Assembly: GCF_003951285.1 (NCBI RefSeq)
Contig: NZ_RXFQ01000008.1
Span: 1-64,000 of the forward strand
Reading direction: 5' to 3'
Length of the DNA stretch: 64,000 nucleotides
DNA from: Variovorax beijingensis
GTDB lineage: Bacteria; Pseudomonadota; Gammaproteobacteria; Burkholderiales; Burkholderiaceae_C
The notes under the pieces are model-generated. The model had not been told where the DNA came from. It made no database searches and saw only the letters and a list, made by a program, of their open reading frames with translations. Each line of letters opens with the position of its first letter. The first letter of the stretch is position 1. Made by a program: the position numbers and the translations under genes. Below are positions 1-8,325 of the stretch, one piece after another.

Positions 1-1
1 G

Positions 2-241
<240 letters not shown>

Positions 242-320
242 TTCGATCTGTAGGACATGGCCGTTAATGGGAAGCAGGGGCCATTGCGGCCCGCGGCCTG
301 AGGTAAAACCGGCACAGTTG

Positions 321-342
321 CCATGCACCTCGACGTGCATGG
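321..342. other. 8-bp inverted repeat between acs and the LapA-like gene
   Basis: CCATGCAC and GTGCATGG are perfect inverted repeats separated by 6 bases. They sit 79 bases after the acs stop and about 40 before the next start. No T-run follows, so it is not a classical intrinsic terminator. It may be a transcript-end hairpin or a regulator site. Confidence 0.4.
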
Positions 343-381
343 GCGGGTTCACTGTGTTCGATCTTTACGAAGGAGGCCCCC

Positions 382-882
382 ATGGGCGTGAGATCTGCTT
401 TCCTGTTCGTCATCCTGCTGCTGATTGCGGCGCTCGCCGCGCTCAACTGGGGCACGCTTTCGGGCCCGGTGCCGGTGTCGCTGGGCTTCATGACCGTGTC
501 CGCGCCGCTGGGCCTCATGATGCTGGGGCTGACGGTGGCCCTCGGCGTATTCTTCCTGGTCTACGTTCTGTACCTGCACAGTTCGGTGCTGCTCGACGCC
601 AAGCGCCACAACAGGGAAATGCAGGTGCAGCGCGACCTGGCCGACAAGGCCGAAGCCTCGCGCTTCACCGAACTGCGCAATTTCCTCGAAGCGCAGGAAA
701 CCAAGCACATGGCGCAGAACGCCGAGCGGCATGCCGCCATGCTGACGCGGCTGGGGCAGCTCGAGAGCGTGATCCGCCAGCGCTCCGAGCAGTCCGACAA
801 CACCGTGGCCGCGCACATCGGCCAGCTCGAAGACCGCATCGAGCGCAAGCCGCTGCCCACGGACATCGATCCGCGGATCTGA
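382..882 (+). CDS. LapA-like two-helix membrane protein with coiled-coil tail
   Basis: A 166-residue protein starting at ATG 382 behind a strong AAGGAGG site 5 bases upstream. Residues about 4-26 and 38-66 are hydrophobic helices. The second runs straight into a charged, helical region (about 67-155) rich in E, R, Q and A that looks like coiled coil. This layout matches the LapA/DUF1049 group of inner-membrane proteins; in E. coli LapA works with LapB in lipopolysaccharide control, but here no lapB is adjacent and the protein is longer than LapA. Function is therefore only suggested. It is followed within 10 bases by a convergent cytochrome gene. Confidence 0.7.
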   Translation: MGVRSAFLFVILLLIAALAALNWGTLSGPVPVSLGFMTVSAPLGLMMLGLTVALGVFFLVYVLYLHSSVLLDAKRHNREMQVQRDLADKAEASRFTELRNFLEAQETKHMAQNAERHAAMLTRLGQLESVIRQRSEQSDNTVAAHIGQLEDRIERKPLPTDIDPRI

Positions 883-892
883 CGAGCGCTCG

Positions 893-1198
893 TCAGCGCG
901 CCAGCATCACCCAGGCCGCCAGCTTCTTGGCGTCGGCTTCGCTGACCTGGTTGTTAGCCGGCATTGCCAACGGCCCCCACACGCCCGAGCCGCCCTTGAT
1001 GATCTTTGTCGCCAGCATGTCGACGGCGCCGGCGTTGCCCTTGTACTTGGCGGCCACGTCCTTGAAGGCGGGGCCGAGCACCTTGCGGTCCACCGCGTGG
1101 CAGCTCATGCAGTTCTTCGACGTTGCCAGCGCCAGGTCGGCAAAGGCGGGCGCCGCCAGGCCGAGGCCGAGAACCGCGAATGACAGGAGTCTTTTCAT
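893..1198 (-). CDS. Small periplasmic class I cytochrome c
   Basis: A 101-residue exported haem protein of the cytochrome c551/c552 type, carrying single electrons in the periplasm. Residues 1-20 form a Sec signal peptide ending in AFA. The haem motif CMSCH is at residues 30-34, and Met79 in the GPLAMPAN stretch is the expected sixth iron ligand. Length fits the family (80-105 residues). It is a lone gene on the minus strand with no oxidase nearby, so its redox partner cannot be read from context. Confidence 0.9.
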   Translation of the reverse strand: MKRLLSFAVLGLGLAAPAFADLALATSKNCMSCHAVDRKVLGPAFKDVAAKYKGNAGAVDMLATKIIKGGSGVWGPLAMPANNQVSEADAKKLAAWVMLAR

Positions 1199-1305
1199 GG
1201 GGCTTTATTCGTAATGGCTGAGTTACATTCGATGTAACGCGATTGTAGGTAGCGCCGTGCACAGGCGTCCGGAAGCGTTGCCAACAAAACCCGGAGGGAT
1301 TCGCG

Positions 1306-1560
1306 ATGCTTTTTCTGCTGTTGGGCCTGCTCGGCGTAGGCCTCAAGTACTTCGAGGTGGGCATGGTGGCCGGCTGGAGCTGGTGGATCGTGCTGTCGCC
1401 TTTTGCCATGGCCGTGGCGTGGTGGGCATGGGCCGACTGGTCGGGCTACACCAAGCGCAAGGTCGTCGAGCGCGAGGAAGCGCGCAAGCAGGCGCGCATC
1501 GACCGCCAGCGCAGCAACATGGGCCTGCCGGGCAGCAAGGGCCAGCGCCCCAAGCGCTGA
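1306..1560 (+). CDS. Small Trp-rich membrane protein (TIGR04438-like)
   Basis: An 84-residue protein with a tryptophan-rich hydrophobic region (residues about 1-48, with WSWW and WWAWADW) followed by a very basic, helical tail. This is the layout of the small Trp-rich family common in Burkholderiales, for which no function is known to me. An AGGGA site lies a few bases before ATG 1306. The next gene follows 39 bases downstream on the same strand, so the two may be co-transcribed. Confidence 0.75.
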   Translation: MLFLLLGLLGVGLKYFEVGMVAGWSWWIVLSPFAMAVAWWAWADWSGYTKRKVVEREEARKQARIDRQRSNMGLPGSKGQRPKR

Positions 1561-1599
1561 CCGGCGGCTTCCAGCCCGGATGCCTCGCGGCACCGCGAC

Positions 1600-2424
1600 A
1601 TGGACGAGGAAGCGACCCGCCATGCGATGCTCGTCTTCGGGCTCTCGCTGCTTGTCGGGCCGGCCATCGGCGGACTGACGGGATGGCTCAGGAATCTTTT
1701 CTGGGGCGTGGGGGTCGGAGCCCTGCTGATCGGCTGCGCCGGCCTCTATGCGGCCGCAACCATCGGCTGGCATCGCTATCAGTCGATCGCAGGCACCGCC
1801 AGCGTGCAGGGCAGCCTGGTCGAATTCGTGGAGGAGCGCAGCAAGGACAGCAACGGCCACACGACGGTCTCGCGCGCGCCCATCGTCGAATACACCGCGG
1901 CTGACGGCCGCAAGCGCCGCGTCAAGGGGCTCGGCGGCGGGCTGTCGGACAAGGAGTGGGGCGATCCGGTCGAGGTGCGTTACAGCGTGGCCGACCCTGC
2001 GCAGGCCCTGGTGGCCGATTTCCAGAACATGTGGGGCGCCGTGTGGGGCCTGGGCCTCTTCGGGCTGTTCCCGATGATGTTCGGGCTGTTCTTCACCGGC
2101 ATGGCGATCAAGGAGGGGCGGGCCCATGGCCGTGCAGCGGCGCCGCAGCGCACGGCCACGCCTGCCCAGCAGCGATGGCGCACGCGCGGCACCGTGCTGG
2201 CCAACCTGGTGTTCGTGGGCGGCTTTGCCGTCTGCTTTCTCTACCCGGACGAACGCCTGGGCAGGGCGCTCGGCGCAGGCTTCATGACCATCGGCGCCGG
2301 CGCATTGCTGCACTTCATCGTGCAGAGCCTGCCGCCGGCGATGGAGTTCGAGTTCCGCAGCATCCTCGCGATCGTGGGCCTCGGCTTCCTGGCCTTCGGC
2401 TACGGCGCGTGGATGATGTTCTGA
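1600..2424 (+). CDS. DUF3592-type membrane protein
   Basis: A 274-residue protein with an N-terminal helix pair (about residues 8-30 and 32-54), then a soluble beta-rich domain (about 60-140) containing RAPIVEYTAADG and DPVEVRYSVADP. These are the characteristic strands of DUF3592 proteins. Further helices follow at about 150-175, 205-225 and 230-270. Members are widespread and uncharacterised. The gene ends 6 bases before the convergent ilvD stop codon, so the two transcripts must meet here. Confidence 0.7.
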   Translation: MDEEATRHAMLVFGLSLLVGPAIGGLTGWLRNLFWGVGVGALLIGCAGLYAAATIGWHRYQSIAGTASVQGSLVEFVEERSKDSNGHTTVSRAPIVEYTAADGRKRRVKGLGGGLSDKEWGDPVEVRYSVADPAQALVADFQNMWGAVWGLGLFGLFPMMFGLFFTGMAIKEGRAHGRAAAPQRTATPAQQRWRTRGTVLANLVFVGGFAVCFLYPDERLGRALGAGFMTIGAGALLHFIVQSLPPAMEFEFRSILAIVGLGFLAFGYGAWMMF

Positions 2425-2430
2425 CCGGCT

Positions 2431-4125
2431 TCAGAACTTGTCGAGCACTGCGCCCGAACTGGCGCTGGAGGCATTGAACGCGAACTTGGCCTGCACGCCG
2501 CGCGTGTAGCGCGGCGCCGGCGGCTTCCAGCCTTCGCGGCGCCTGGCCAGCTCGGCTTCGGGCACATTGAGTTCGAGCACCAGCTTGTGCGCATCGATGG
2601 TGATCGAGTCGCCTTCGTTGACGAACGCAATGGTGCCGCCCGCCGCCGCTTCCGGCGCGACGTGGCCGACCACCATGCCCCAGGTGCCGCCCGAGAAGCG
2701 GCCGTCGGTGATCAGGCCCACGCTTTCGCCGAGGCCCGCGCCGATCAGCGCACCCGTGGGGGCCAGCATCTCGGGCATGCCCGGGCCGCCCTTGGGGCCG
2801 AGGTAGCGCAGCACCATCACGTCGCCGGCCTTGATCTTGCCGTCCAGGATGGCCTTGAGCGCCGACTGTTCGTCGTCGAACACGCGCGCCGGGCCGGTGA
2901 TGACCGGGTTCTTGAGGCCGGTGATCTTGGCGACCGCGCCTTCGGGCGACAGGTTGCCCTTGAGGATGGCCAGGTGGCCTTCGTCGTACATCGGCTTGTC
3001 GATCGGGCGGATCACGTCCTGGTCGGCGCGCGGCACATCGGGCACGTCTTTCAGCACTTCGGCGATGGTCTGGCCGGTGATGGTGATGCAATCGCCGTGC
3101 AGCAGGCCCGCATTCAGCAGCACCTTCATGACCTGCGGAATGCCGCCGGCCTGGTGCAGGTCGACCGCGAGGTACTTGCCCGAGGGCTTCAGGTCGCACA
3201 GCACCGGCACCTTCTTGCGCATGCGCTCGAAGTCGTCGATGGACCAGTCCACGCCGGCCGCATGCGCGATGGCCAGGAAGTGCAGCACCGCGTTGGTGGA
3301 GCCGCCCGTGGCCATGATCACGGCCACCGCGTTCTCGATGGCCTTCTTGGTCACGATGTCGCGCGGCTTGATGTCTTTCTTGATGGCCTCGATCAGCACC
3401 TTGGCCGACTCCTTGGCCGAGTTGGCCTTTTCGTCGTGCGGATTGGCCATGGTCGACGAGTAGGGCAGCGAGATGCCCAGCGCCTCGAACGCGCTGGACA
3501 TGGTGTTGGCCGTGTACATGCCGCCGCAGGAGCCCGTGCCGGGAATGGCGCGCTTCTCGATCTCGTGCAGGTCCTCGTCGCTCATGTTGCCGGCGGCGTT
3601 CTGGCCCACGGCCTCGAACACGCTCACGATGTTGAGGTCCTGCCCCTTGTAGCGGCCCGGCAGGATGGTGCCGCCGTAGACGTAGATGGCCGGCACGTTG
3701 GCGCGCAGCATGCCCATGAGGCCGCCGGGCATGTTCTTGTCGCAGCCGCCGACCACCAGCACGCCGTCCATCCACTGGCCGCCCACGCAGGTCTCGATGC
3801 AGTCCGAGATGACCTCGCGGCTTACCAGCGAGTACTTCATGCCTTCGGTGCCCATGGCCATGCCGTCGGAGATGGTGGGAGTGCCGAACACCTGCGCATT
3901 GCCGCCGGCTTCCTCGATGCCCGCGATGGCCGCGTCGGCCAGCTTCTGCAGGCCCGAGTTGCAGGGCGTGATGGTGCTGTGGCCATTGGCGACGCCGACC
4001 ATCGGCTTCTTGAAGTCGGCTTCTTCGTAGCCCATGGCATAGAACATCGAGCGGTTGGGCGCGCGGCTCTTGCCTTCGACGATGTTGGCGCTGCGGCGGT
4101 TGATCTGGATTGGCTTGGTGTCCAT
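2431..4125 (-). CDS. ilvD: Dihydroxy-acid dehydratase
   Basis: IlvD dehydrates 2,3-dihydroxy-isovalerate and 2,3-dihydroxy-3-methylvalerate to the 2-oxo acids, the third step of valine and isoleucine synthesis. The 564-residue length is normal. Iron-sulfur cluster cysteines are visible at Cys55 (PCNSG), Cys128 ([10 protein letters not shown]) and Cys200 ([14 protein letters not shown]), all in classic IlvD/Edd motifs. The gene stands alone, divergent from a LysR-type gene that starts 103 bases away, which may regulate it. Other branched-chain genes are not in the window. Confidence 0.97.
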   Translation of the reverse strand: MDTKPIQINRRSANIVEGKSRAPNRSMFYAMGYEEADFKKPMVGVANGHSTITPCNSGLQKLADAAIAGIEEAGGNAQVFGTPTISDGMAMGTEGMKYSLVSREVISDCIETCVGGQWMDGVLVVGGCDKNMPGGLMGMLRANVPAIYVYGGTILPGRYKGQDLNIVSVFEAVGQNAAGNMSDEDLHEIEKRAIPGTGSCGGMYTANTMSSAFEALGISLPYSSTMANPHDEKANSAKESAKVLIEAIKKDIKPRDIVTKKAIENAVAVIMATGGSTNAVLHFLAIAHAAGVDWSIDDFERMRKKVPVLCDLKPSGKYLAVDLHQAGGIPQVMKVLLNAGLLHGDCITITGQTIAEVLKDVPDVPRADQDVIRPIDKPMYDEGHLAILKGNLSPEGAVAKITGLKNPVITGPARVFDDEQSALKAILDGKIKAGDVMVLRYLGPKGGPGMPEMLAPTGALIGAGLGESVGLITDGRFSGGTWGMVVGHVAPEAAAGGTIAFVNEGDSITIDAHKLVLELNVPEAELARRREGWKPPAPRYTRGVQAKFAFNASSASSGAVLDKF

Positions 4126-4179
4126 GGTGTCTCTTGTGTCGTGGGGAGATCGAGGGGAATTCCAAGTATCGGACTTCTC

Positions 4180-4195
4180 ATTGATTCATTCCAAT
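4180..4195. promoter_or_regulatory. Candidate LysR-type box between ilvD and a LysR gene
   Basis: ATTG-N8-CAAT forms a 4+4 inverted repeat that also satisfies the T-N11-A rule of LysR-type operators. It lies in the 103-base divergent intergenic region, 34 bases before the LysR start and 55 before ilvD. Assignment is by position and symmetry only. Confidence 0.4.
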
Positions 4196-4228
4196 CCATT
4201 TTTGTGCGCCGATTGATATGCTTGGCGT

Positions 4229-5173
4229 ATGAAAGATGCCTTGATCGACCTGCGCGCCTGGCGCCAGTTCGTGGCCGTGGCCGAGGAGCTGCACTTCGGC
4301 CGCGCCGCGCTGCGGCTGCACATGACCCAGCCGCCGGTGACGCAGGCCATTGCCCAGCTCGAGAAAGCGCTGGGCGTCGTGCTGTTCGACCGCACACGCC
4401 GGCGCGTGGCGCTCACGCCGGCCGGCGAGGCGCTGCTGCCCGACGTGCGCGAACTGCTGGCGCGCGCCCAGGCGCTGCCGGCGCGGGCGCGCGCGGCGGC
4501 GGCGGGGCAGGTGGGGCGCGTGCGCATCGCCTTTGTCTCGACCGTCGGTTTCGAGCAGCTGCCGGCCTGGGTGCGCGAATTCCGCGTGCGCTGCCCCGAG
4601 GTGGCGCTCGAACTGGTCGAAGCCACGGGCGACGTGCAGCTCGAGGCCTTTGCGCGCGGCGAGATCGACGCCGGCCTGATGCTGCACTCGCCGGGCGCCG
4701 CGCCGCCCGGACTGGCGCGCCTGCCGGTGGAGGAAGAGGCGCTGGTGCTGGCGCTGCCGTCGCAGCACCGGCTCGCGCGTGCGCGCCCCGTGCCGCTGGC
4801 CGAGGCGCTGGCCGAACCGCTCGTGATCTTTCCGCGCCGCATCGTGCCGTCGCTGCACGATGCGGTCTTCGACCTCTATCACGCGGCGGGGCGCACGCCG
4901 CAGGTGGCGCAGGAGGCGATCCAGATGCAGACCATCGTCAACCTCGTCTCCGGCGGCATCGGCGTGGCCTGGGTGCCGCACAGCGTGATGCAGTTCCGGC
5001 GCGCCGGGGTGGTCTATCGGCAGGCCGACGAGTTCAAGGGCACGGGCCGGCGCCGCGTGGCGCTGCCGGCCTGCGAAACCAGCCTCGTGTGGCCCGCGCA
5101 GGCCGCGCATCCGGCGCTCGCGCGCTTCGTGGAGTTCGTGCGCGAGCGCACGGGGCGGGCGCGGGCGGGGTAG
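4229..5173 (+). CDS. LysR-family transcriptional regulator
   Basis: A 314-residue LysR-type regulator. The N-terminal winged helix-turn-helix spans about residues 5-65 (AEELHFGRAALRLHMTQPPV then LFDRTRRRVALTPAGEALL). The rest is the periplasmic-binding-protein-like effector domain (about 90-300). It belongs to the group typified by CbbR/CatM-like regulators of catabolism. It is transcribed away from ilvD, so a role in ilvD or branched-chain metabolism control is possible but unproven. Confidence 0.9.
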   Translation: MKDALIDLRAWRQFVAVAEELHFGRAALRLHMTQPPVTQAIAQLEKALGVVLFDRTRRRVALTPAGEALLPDVRELLARAQALPARARAAAAGQVGRVRIAFVSTVGFEQLPAWVREFRVRCPEVALELVEATGDVQLEAFARGEIDAGLMLHSPGAAPPGLARLPVEEEALVLALPSQHRLARARPVPLAEALAEPLVIFPRRIVPSLHDAVFDLYHAAGRTPQVAQEAIQMQTIVNLVSGGIGVAWVPHSVMQFRRAGVVYRQADEFKGTGRRRVALPACETSLVWPAQAAHPALARFVEFVRERTGRARAG

Positions 5174-5179
5174 AGCCGC

Positions 5180-6124
5180 CTACCTGCGCGGCGTTCGTGC
5201 GCCGGCCGGCCGCGGTGCTGCGGGCGCATCGAGCGAGGCGGCGAGCAGCGCCTCGAGCCAGCCCGCAAAGGCCTGCATGCGGCGCGAGAGATTGCGCCGG
5301 TGCGGATAGACCAGGTGCACCGGCAGCGGCTGGGCGCGCGCCTCGGGCAGCACCTCGGCCAGCTCGCCGGCCGCGAGGTGTTCGCGCACGTCGTAGGCCG
5401 GGATCTGGATCAGCCCGAGCCCGGCGAGCGCGCAGGCGATGTAGGTCTCGGCGTTGTTCGCGGCCACCTGGCTGCGCATGCGCAGCGTCGCGGTCTCGCC
5501 GTCGCGCTGCCACTCCCAGGGCGCTGCGCGGCCGCTGGTCGGCGAGGCGTAGTTGACCGCGATGTGCTCGGGCAGGTCCGCTGGCGTGCGCGGCGTGCCA
5601 TGGCGCGAAAGGTAGGCCGGGCTCGCGCAATTGATCAGCGTGAAATGCCCGAGCGGCCGCGCCACCAGGCTGCTGCTCGCCAACGGGCCCACGCGCAGCG
5701 CGCAATCGACACCTTCGAGCACCAGGTCCACGGCACGGTCGCTGGAGCCGAGTTCGAGCTCGATCGCCGGGTAGCGCTCGAAGAAATCCGGCAGCGCCGG
5801 CGCAATGAGCCGCCGCGCAATGCGGCTCGGCACGTCGACCTTGAGCCGTCCACTGACGTGGCTGCGCGACGGCAGGAACTGCTGCTCGATGTCTTCCATA
5901 TCGGCCACGAGCGTGCGGGCGCGTTCCAGCAGCACTTCGCCGTCGGGCGTGAGGCCGACGCGCCGCGTGGTCCGGTGCAGGAGGCGCGAGCCCAGCTTCG
6001 CCTCGAGCTGCTGCACCGCCGTGGAAATGGTGGCGCGCGGCAGTGCGAGCCGATCGGCCGCACGCGTGAAGCTGCCGGTTTCGGCCACGCGCAGGAACAC
6101 CTTGAGGAGGTCGATGCGGTCCAT
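5180..6124 (-). CDS. LysR-family transcriptional regulator
   Basis: A 314-residue regulator whose N-terminus (MDRIDLLKVFLRVAETGSF, LPRATISTAVQQLE) is the LysR DNA-binding domain, followed by an effector domain ending near residue 295 and a Pro/Ala/Arg-rich tail. I place the start at 6124 because homologous regulators begin a few residues before DLLKVF; an in-frame ATG at 6202 would add 26 residues of no family likeness. The gene converges with the preceding LysR gene (6 bases between stops) and diverges from the dehydrogenase at 6255, its likely target. Confidence 0.88.
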   Translation of the reverse strand: MDRIDLLKVFLRVAETGSFTRAADRLALPRATISTAVQQLEAKLGSRLLHRTTRRVGLTPDGEVLLERARTLVADMEDIEQQFLPSRSHVSGRLKVDVPSRIARRLIAPALPDFFERYPAIELELGSSDRAVDLVLEGVDCALRVGPLASSSLVARPLGHFTLINCASPAYLSRHGTPRTPADLPEHIAVNYASPTSGRAAPWEWQRDGETATLRMRSQVAANNAETYIACALAGLGLIQIPAYDVREHLAAGELAEVLPEARAQPLPVHLVYPHRRNLSRRMQAFAGWLEALLAASLDAPAAPRPAGARTPRR

Positions 6125-6140
6125 CCGTGCCAGTCGAATT

Positions 6141-6158
6141 GTTTGTAGTTTTACGAAC
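6141..6158. promoter_or_regulatory. Candidate operator of the divergent LysR/dehydrogenase pair
   Basis: GTTTGTA and TACGAAC form a near-perfect 7-bp inverted repeat with a 4-base centre, giving a GTT-N12-AAC palindrome. It lies 17 bases upstream of the LysR start, where autoregulatory LysR sites usually sit. Confidence 0.45.
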
Positions 6159-6254
6159 AGTCTAGCGCCGGATTGTTGATTTATTCCGGAACTGGCGATC
6201 AATAGACTGAAGCTTCCCGATTCACATCAACGCTCTTCAGCAGGAGGTCATTCC

Positions 6255-7028
6255 ATGTCCGCACGCACTCTCAAGAACAAGGTCGCCGTCATCGCCGGCG
6301 GCGGCAAGAACCTCGGCGCGCTCATCGGCCATCAACTGGTCGACGGCGGCGCCCGCGGCATCGCCATCCACTACAACAGCGACGCCTCGCGCAAGGATGC
6401 CGAGAAGACCGCCGCCGAGCTCGAGGCCAAGGGCGCCGCCACGCTGCTGGTGCAGGGCGACCTTGCTGTGGTGGAGAACAACGCGAGGCTGTTCGACCAG
6501 GCCGTGAAGCATTTCGGCCAGGTCGACATCGCCATCAACACCGCGGGCGTGGTGATCAAGAAGCCGATCCTCGATGTCACCGAAGCCGACTACGACAAGA
6601 GTTTCGACGCCAACGCCAAGGCCGCGTTCTTCTTCATCCAGCAGGCCGGCCGCACGCTGGCCGACGGCGGCAGCATCGTGTCGCTGGTGAGCTCGCTGCT
6701 GGCGGCCTACACGCCGTTCTACGCGATCTATCCGGCCTCGAAGGCGGCAGTGGAGCACTACACGCGCGCGGCCTCCAAGGAGTTCGGCGAGCGCGGCATC
6801 TCGGTCAACGCGATCGGCCCCGGACCGATGGACACGCCGTTCTTCTACGGCCAGGAAAGCAAGGAGGCCGTCCAGTACCACAGCAGCGCGGCGGCGCTCA
6901 GCAAGTTCTCGAAGAAGGGCTTGACCGACATCGAGGACATCGCGCCCATCGTGCGCTTCCTGGTCACCGAAGGCTGGTGGATCACCGGCCAGACGATCTT
7001 TGCCAACGGTGGCTACACCACCCGCTGA
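6255..7028 (+). CDS. Short-chain dehydrogenase/reductase with unusual glycine motif
   Basis: A 257-residue classical SDR oxidoreductase using NAD(P)H. The catalytic YxxxK (YPASK) and the preceding serine segment (SIVSLVSSLL) are intact, as is the NTAGV equivalent of NNAG. The nucleotide-binding loop reads GGGKNLG instead of TGxxxGIG, seen in a subgroup of SDRs. AGGAGG lies 9 bases before ATG 6255. The neighbouring divergent LysR gene probably controls it. The substrate cannot be told from sequence. Confidence 0.87.
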   Translation: MSARTLKNKVAVIAGGGKNLGALIGHQLVDGGARGIAIHYNSDASRKDAEKTAAELEAKGAATLLVQGDLAVVENNARLFDQAVKHFGQVDIAINTAGVVIKKPILDVTEADYDKSFDANAKAAFFFIQQAGRTLADGGSIVSLVSSLLAAYTPFYAIYPASKAAVEHYTRAASKEFGERGISVNAIGPGPMDTPFFYGQESKEAVQYHSSAAALSKFSKKGLTDIEDIAPIVRFLVTEGWWITGQTIFANGGYTTR

Positions 7029-7061
7029 TCCGGCAGGATCGCGCCCGGAGGACAACGCAAG

Positions 7062-7331
7062 ATGCACACGATGATGGTGACGGGCGGCGGCTTCGCGCTG
7101 CTGGTGGTGTTTCTGTTGGCCGGCCGCTTCTTCGGCGACGGCTCGTCGCTGGCGCTGGCCGCGGCGGCCAAGTGGTTCATCCCGGCATGGTTCATCGGCG
7201 CCGGCATCAACATGGCCGTGGGCGTGATCAAGGCCGGCTATTCGGTGGCCGAAGAACTGCCGATCTTCCTGCTGGTCTTTGCCGTGCCGGCGGTCGTGGC
7301 GGCACTGCTGTGGTGGAGGTTCGGGCGCTGA
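7062..7331 (+). CDS. Small three-helix membrane protein, function unknown
   Basis: An 89-residue hydrophobic protein with probable helices at about residues 5-22, 30-55 and 66-86. I do not recognise a characterised family. It begins 33 bases after the short-chain dehydrogenase stop on the same strand, with GGAGG 9-13 bases before the ATG, so it is probably in one transcript with it under the divergent LysR regulator. A role as a membrane partner or unrelated passenger is equally possible. Confidence 0.6.
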   Translation: MHTMMVTGGGFALLVVFLLAGRFFGDGSSLALAAAAKWFIPAWFIGAGINMAVGVIKAGYSVAEELPIFLLVFAVPAVVAALLWWRFGR

Positions 7332-7376
7332 CATTGCCCTGAATGTCCCCGCGCCGGCCGCGACATTCGGGCCGGG

Positions 7377-7382
7377 CACAAT
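7377..7382 (+). promoter_or_regulatory. Candidate -10 box for a leaderless lgt transcript
   Basis: CACAAT ends exactly 7 bases before the A of the lgt ATG, so transcription would start on the start codon. No Shine-Dalgarno sequence precedes lgt, which fits. I see no good -35 hexamer at 17 bases spacing, so the call is tentative. Confidence 0.35.
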
Positions 7383-7388
7383 CCGCGG

Positions 7389-8210
7389 ATGCTCATGTAT
7401 CCGCAGATCAATCCTGTCGCCCTGCAGCTCGGGCCCGTGGCCATCCACTGGTACGGCCTGACCTACCTGGCTGCGTTCGCGCTGTTCTATTTTCTCGGCA
7501 CGCGCCGGCTGCGCCACGAGCCGTACCGCTCGCTGGTCGGGCAGGGCGCCTGGCAGCGCAAGGACATCGAGGACATCCTCTTCCTGGGCGTGATGGGCGT
7601 CATCGTGGGCGGACGGCTCGGCTATTGCCTGTTCTACAAGCCCGAGTTCTATCTTTCGCATCCGCTCGAGATCCTCTACGTTTGGCAGGGCGGCATGAGC
7701 TTCCATGGCGGCCTGCTGGGCGTGATCGGCGCGATGGTCTGGTTCGCACGTTCGCGCGCGCGGCCGTTCTGGCAGGTGATGGACTTCGTGTCGCCCTGCG
7801 TGCCCACCGGCCTGGCGGCGGGCCGCGTCGGCAACTTCATCAACGGCGAGCTCTGGGGCCGCTTCAGCAGTCCCGACCTGCCCTGGGGCATGGTGTTTCC
7901 GCAGAGCGGCTCGATGCTGCCGCGCCATCCCTCGCAGGTGTACCAGTTCCTGCTCGAGGGACTTCTGCTGTTTGCCATCATGTGGCTCTACGCCCGCAAG
8001 GAACGCAAGCAAGGGCAGGTGGCCGCGGTGTTCATGATCGGCTACGGCGTGCTGCGCTTCATCGCCGAGTATTTCCGCGAGCCCGACGACTTCCTGGGCC
8101 TGCGCGCGCTGAACCTGAGCCAGGGGCAGTGGCTCAGCGTGCCGATGGTGATCTTCGGCATCGGCCTGTGGATCTGGGCCGCGCAGCGCCGCCAGCCGGC
8201 GAGCGCCTGA
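7389..8210 (+). CDS. lgt: Prolipoprotein diacylglyceryl transferase
   Basis: Lgt moves a diacylglyceryl group from phosphatidylglycerol to the lipobox cysteine of prelipoproteins, the first step of bacterial lipoprotein maturation, in the inner membrane. The 273-residue protein has the family's multiple membrane helices, the essential-region motif [11 protein letters not shown], and the signature [14 protein letters not shown] with Gly145-Arg146 at its start. A second in-frame ATG lies two codons in. There is no visible ribosome site; see the candidate -10 box just upstream. Confidence 0.97.
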   Translation: MLMYPQINPVALQLGPVAIHWYGLTYLAAFALFYFLGTRRLRHEPYRSLVGQGAWQRKDIEDILFLGVMGVIVGGRLGYCLFYKPEFYLSHPLEILYVWQGGMSFHGGLLGVIGAMVWFARSRARPFWQVMDFVSPCVPTGLAAGRVGNFINGELWGRFSSPDLPWGMVFPQSGSMLPRHPSQVYQFLLEGLLLFAIMWLYARKERKQGQVAAVFMIGYGVLRFIAEYFREPDDFLGLRALNLSQGQWLSVPMVIFGIGLWIWAAQRRQPASA

Positions 8211-8273
8211 GCGTCGGGTCCTCAGGGTAAGCAGGGGGGGCGCGGCCTTGCGGCCCCTCCGAGAGCCCCTCAC

Positions 8274-8300
8274 AATTACGTGTAATTACAGAAAATTACG
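8274..8300. promoter_or_regulatory. AATTAC repeat cluster, candidate operator of the malonate regulator
   Basis: AATTAC at 8274-8279 and GTAATT at 8282-8287 form a perfect inverted repeat around a GT centre. GTAATTAC at 8282-8289 is itself palindromic. AATTACG recurs at 8294, exactly 20 bases (two helical turns) after the first copy. The AT-rich cluster stands out in GC-rich DNA, 26 bases before the GntR start, where an autoregulatory operator is expected. Confidence 0.6.
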
Positions 8301-8325
8301 CCAGCCGATTTTTCCTTCAGCCGCC

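Noticed and set aside
2587..5556. A 989-codon open frame antisense to ilvD and running into LysR genes
   Set aside because: It is a GC-rich shadow of ilvD codons; the translation is rich in R, G, A and H with no domain, and it crosses a real promoter.
8221..8270. A terminator after lgt in the G-run and GGCC repeats
   Set aside because: The possible stem is imperfect and has no T-run, so I could not support it.
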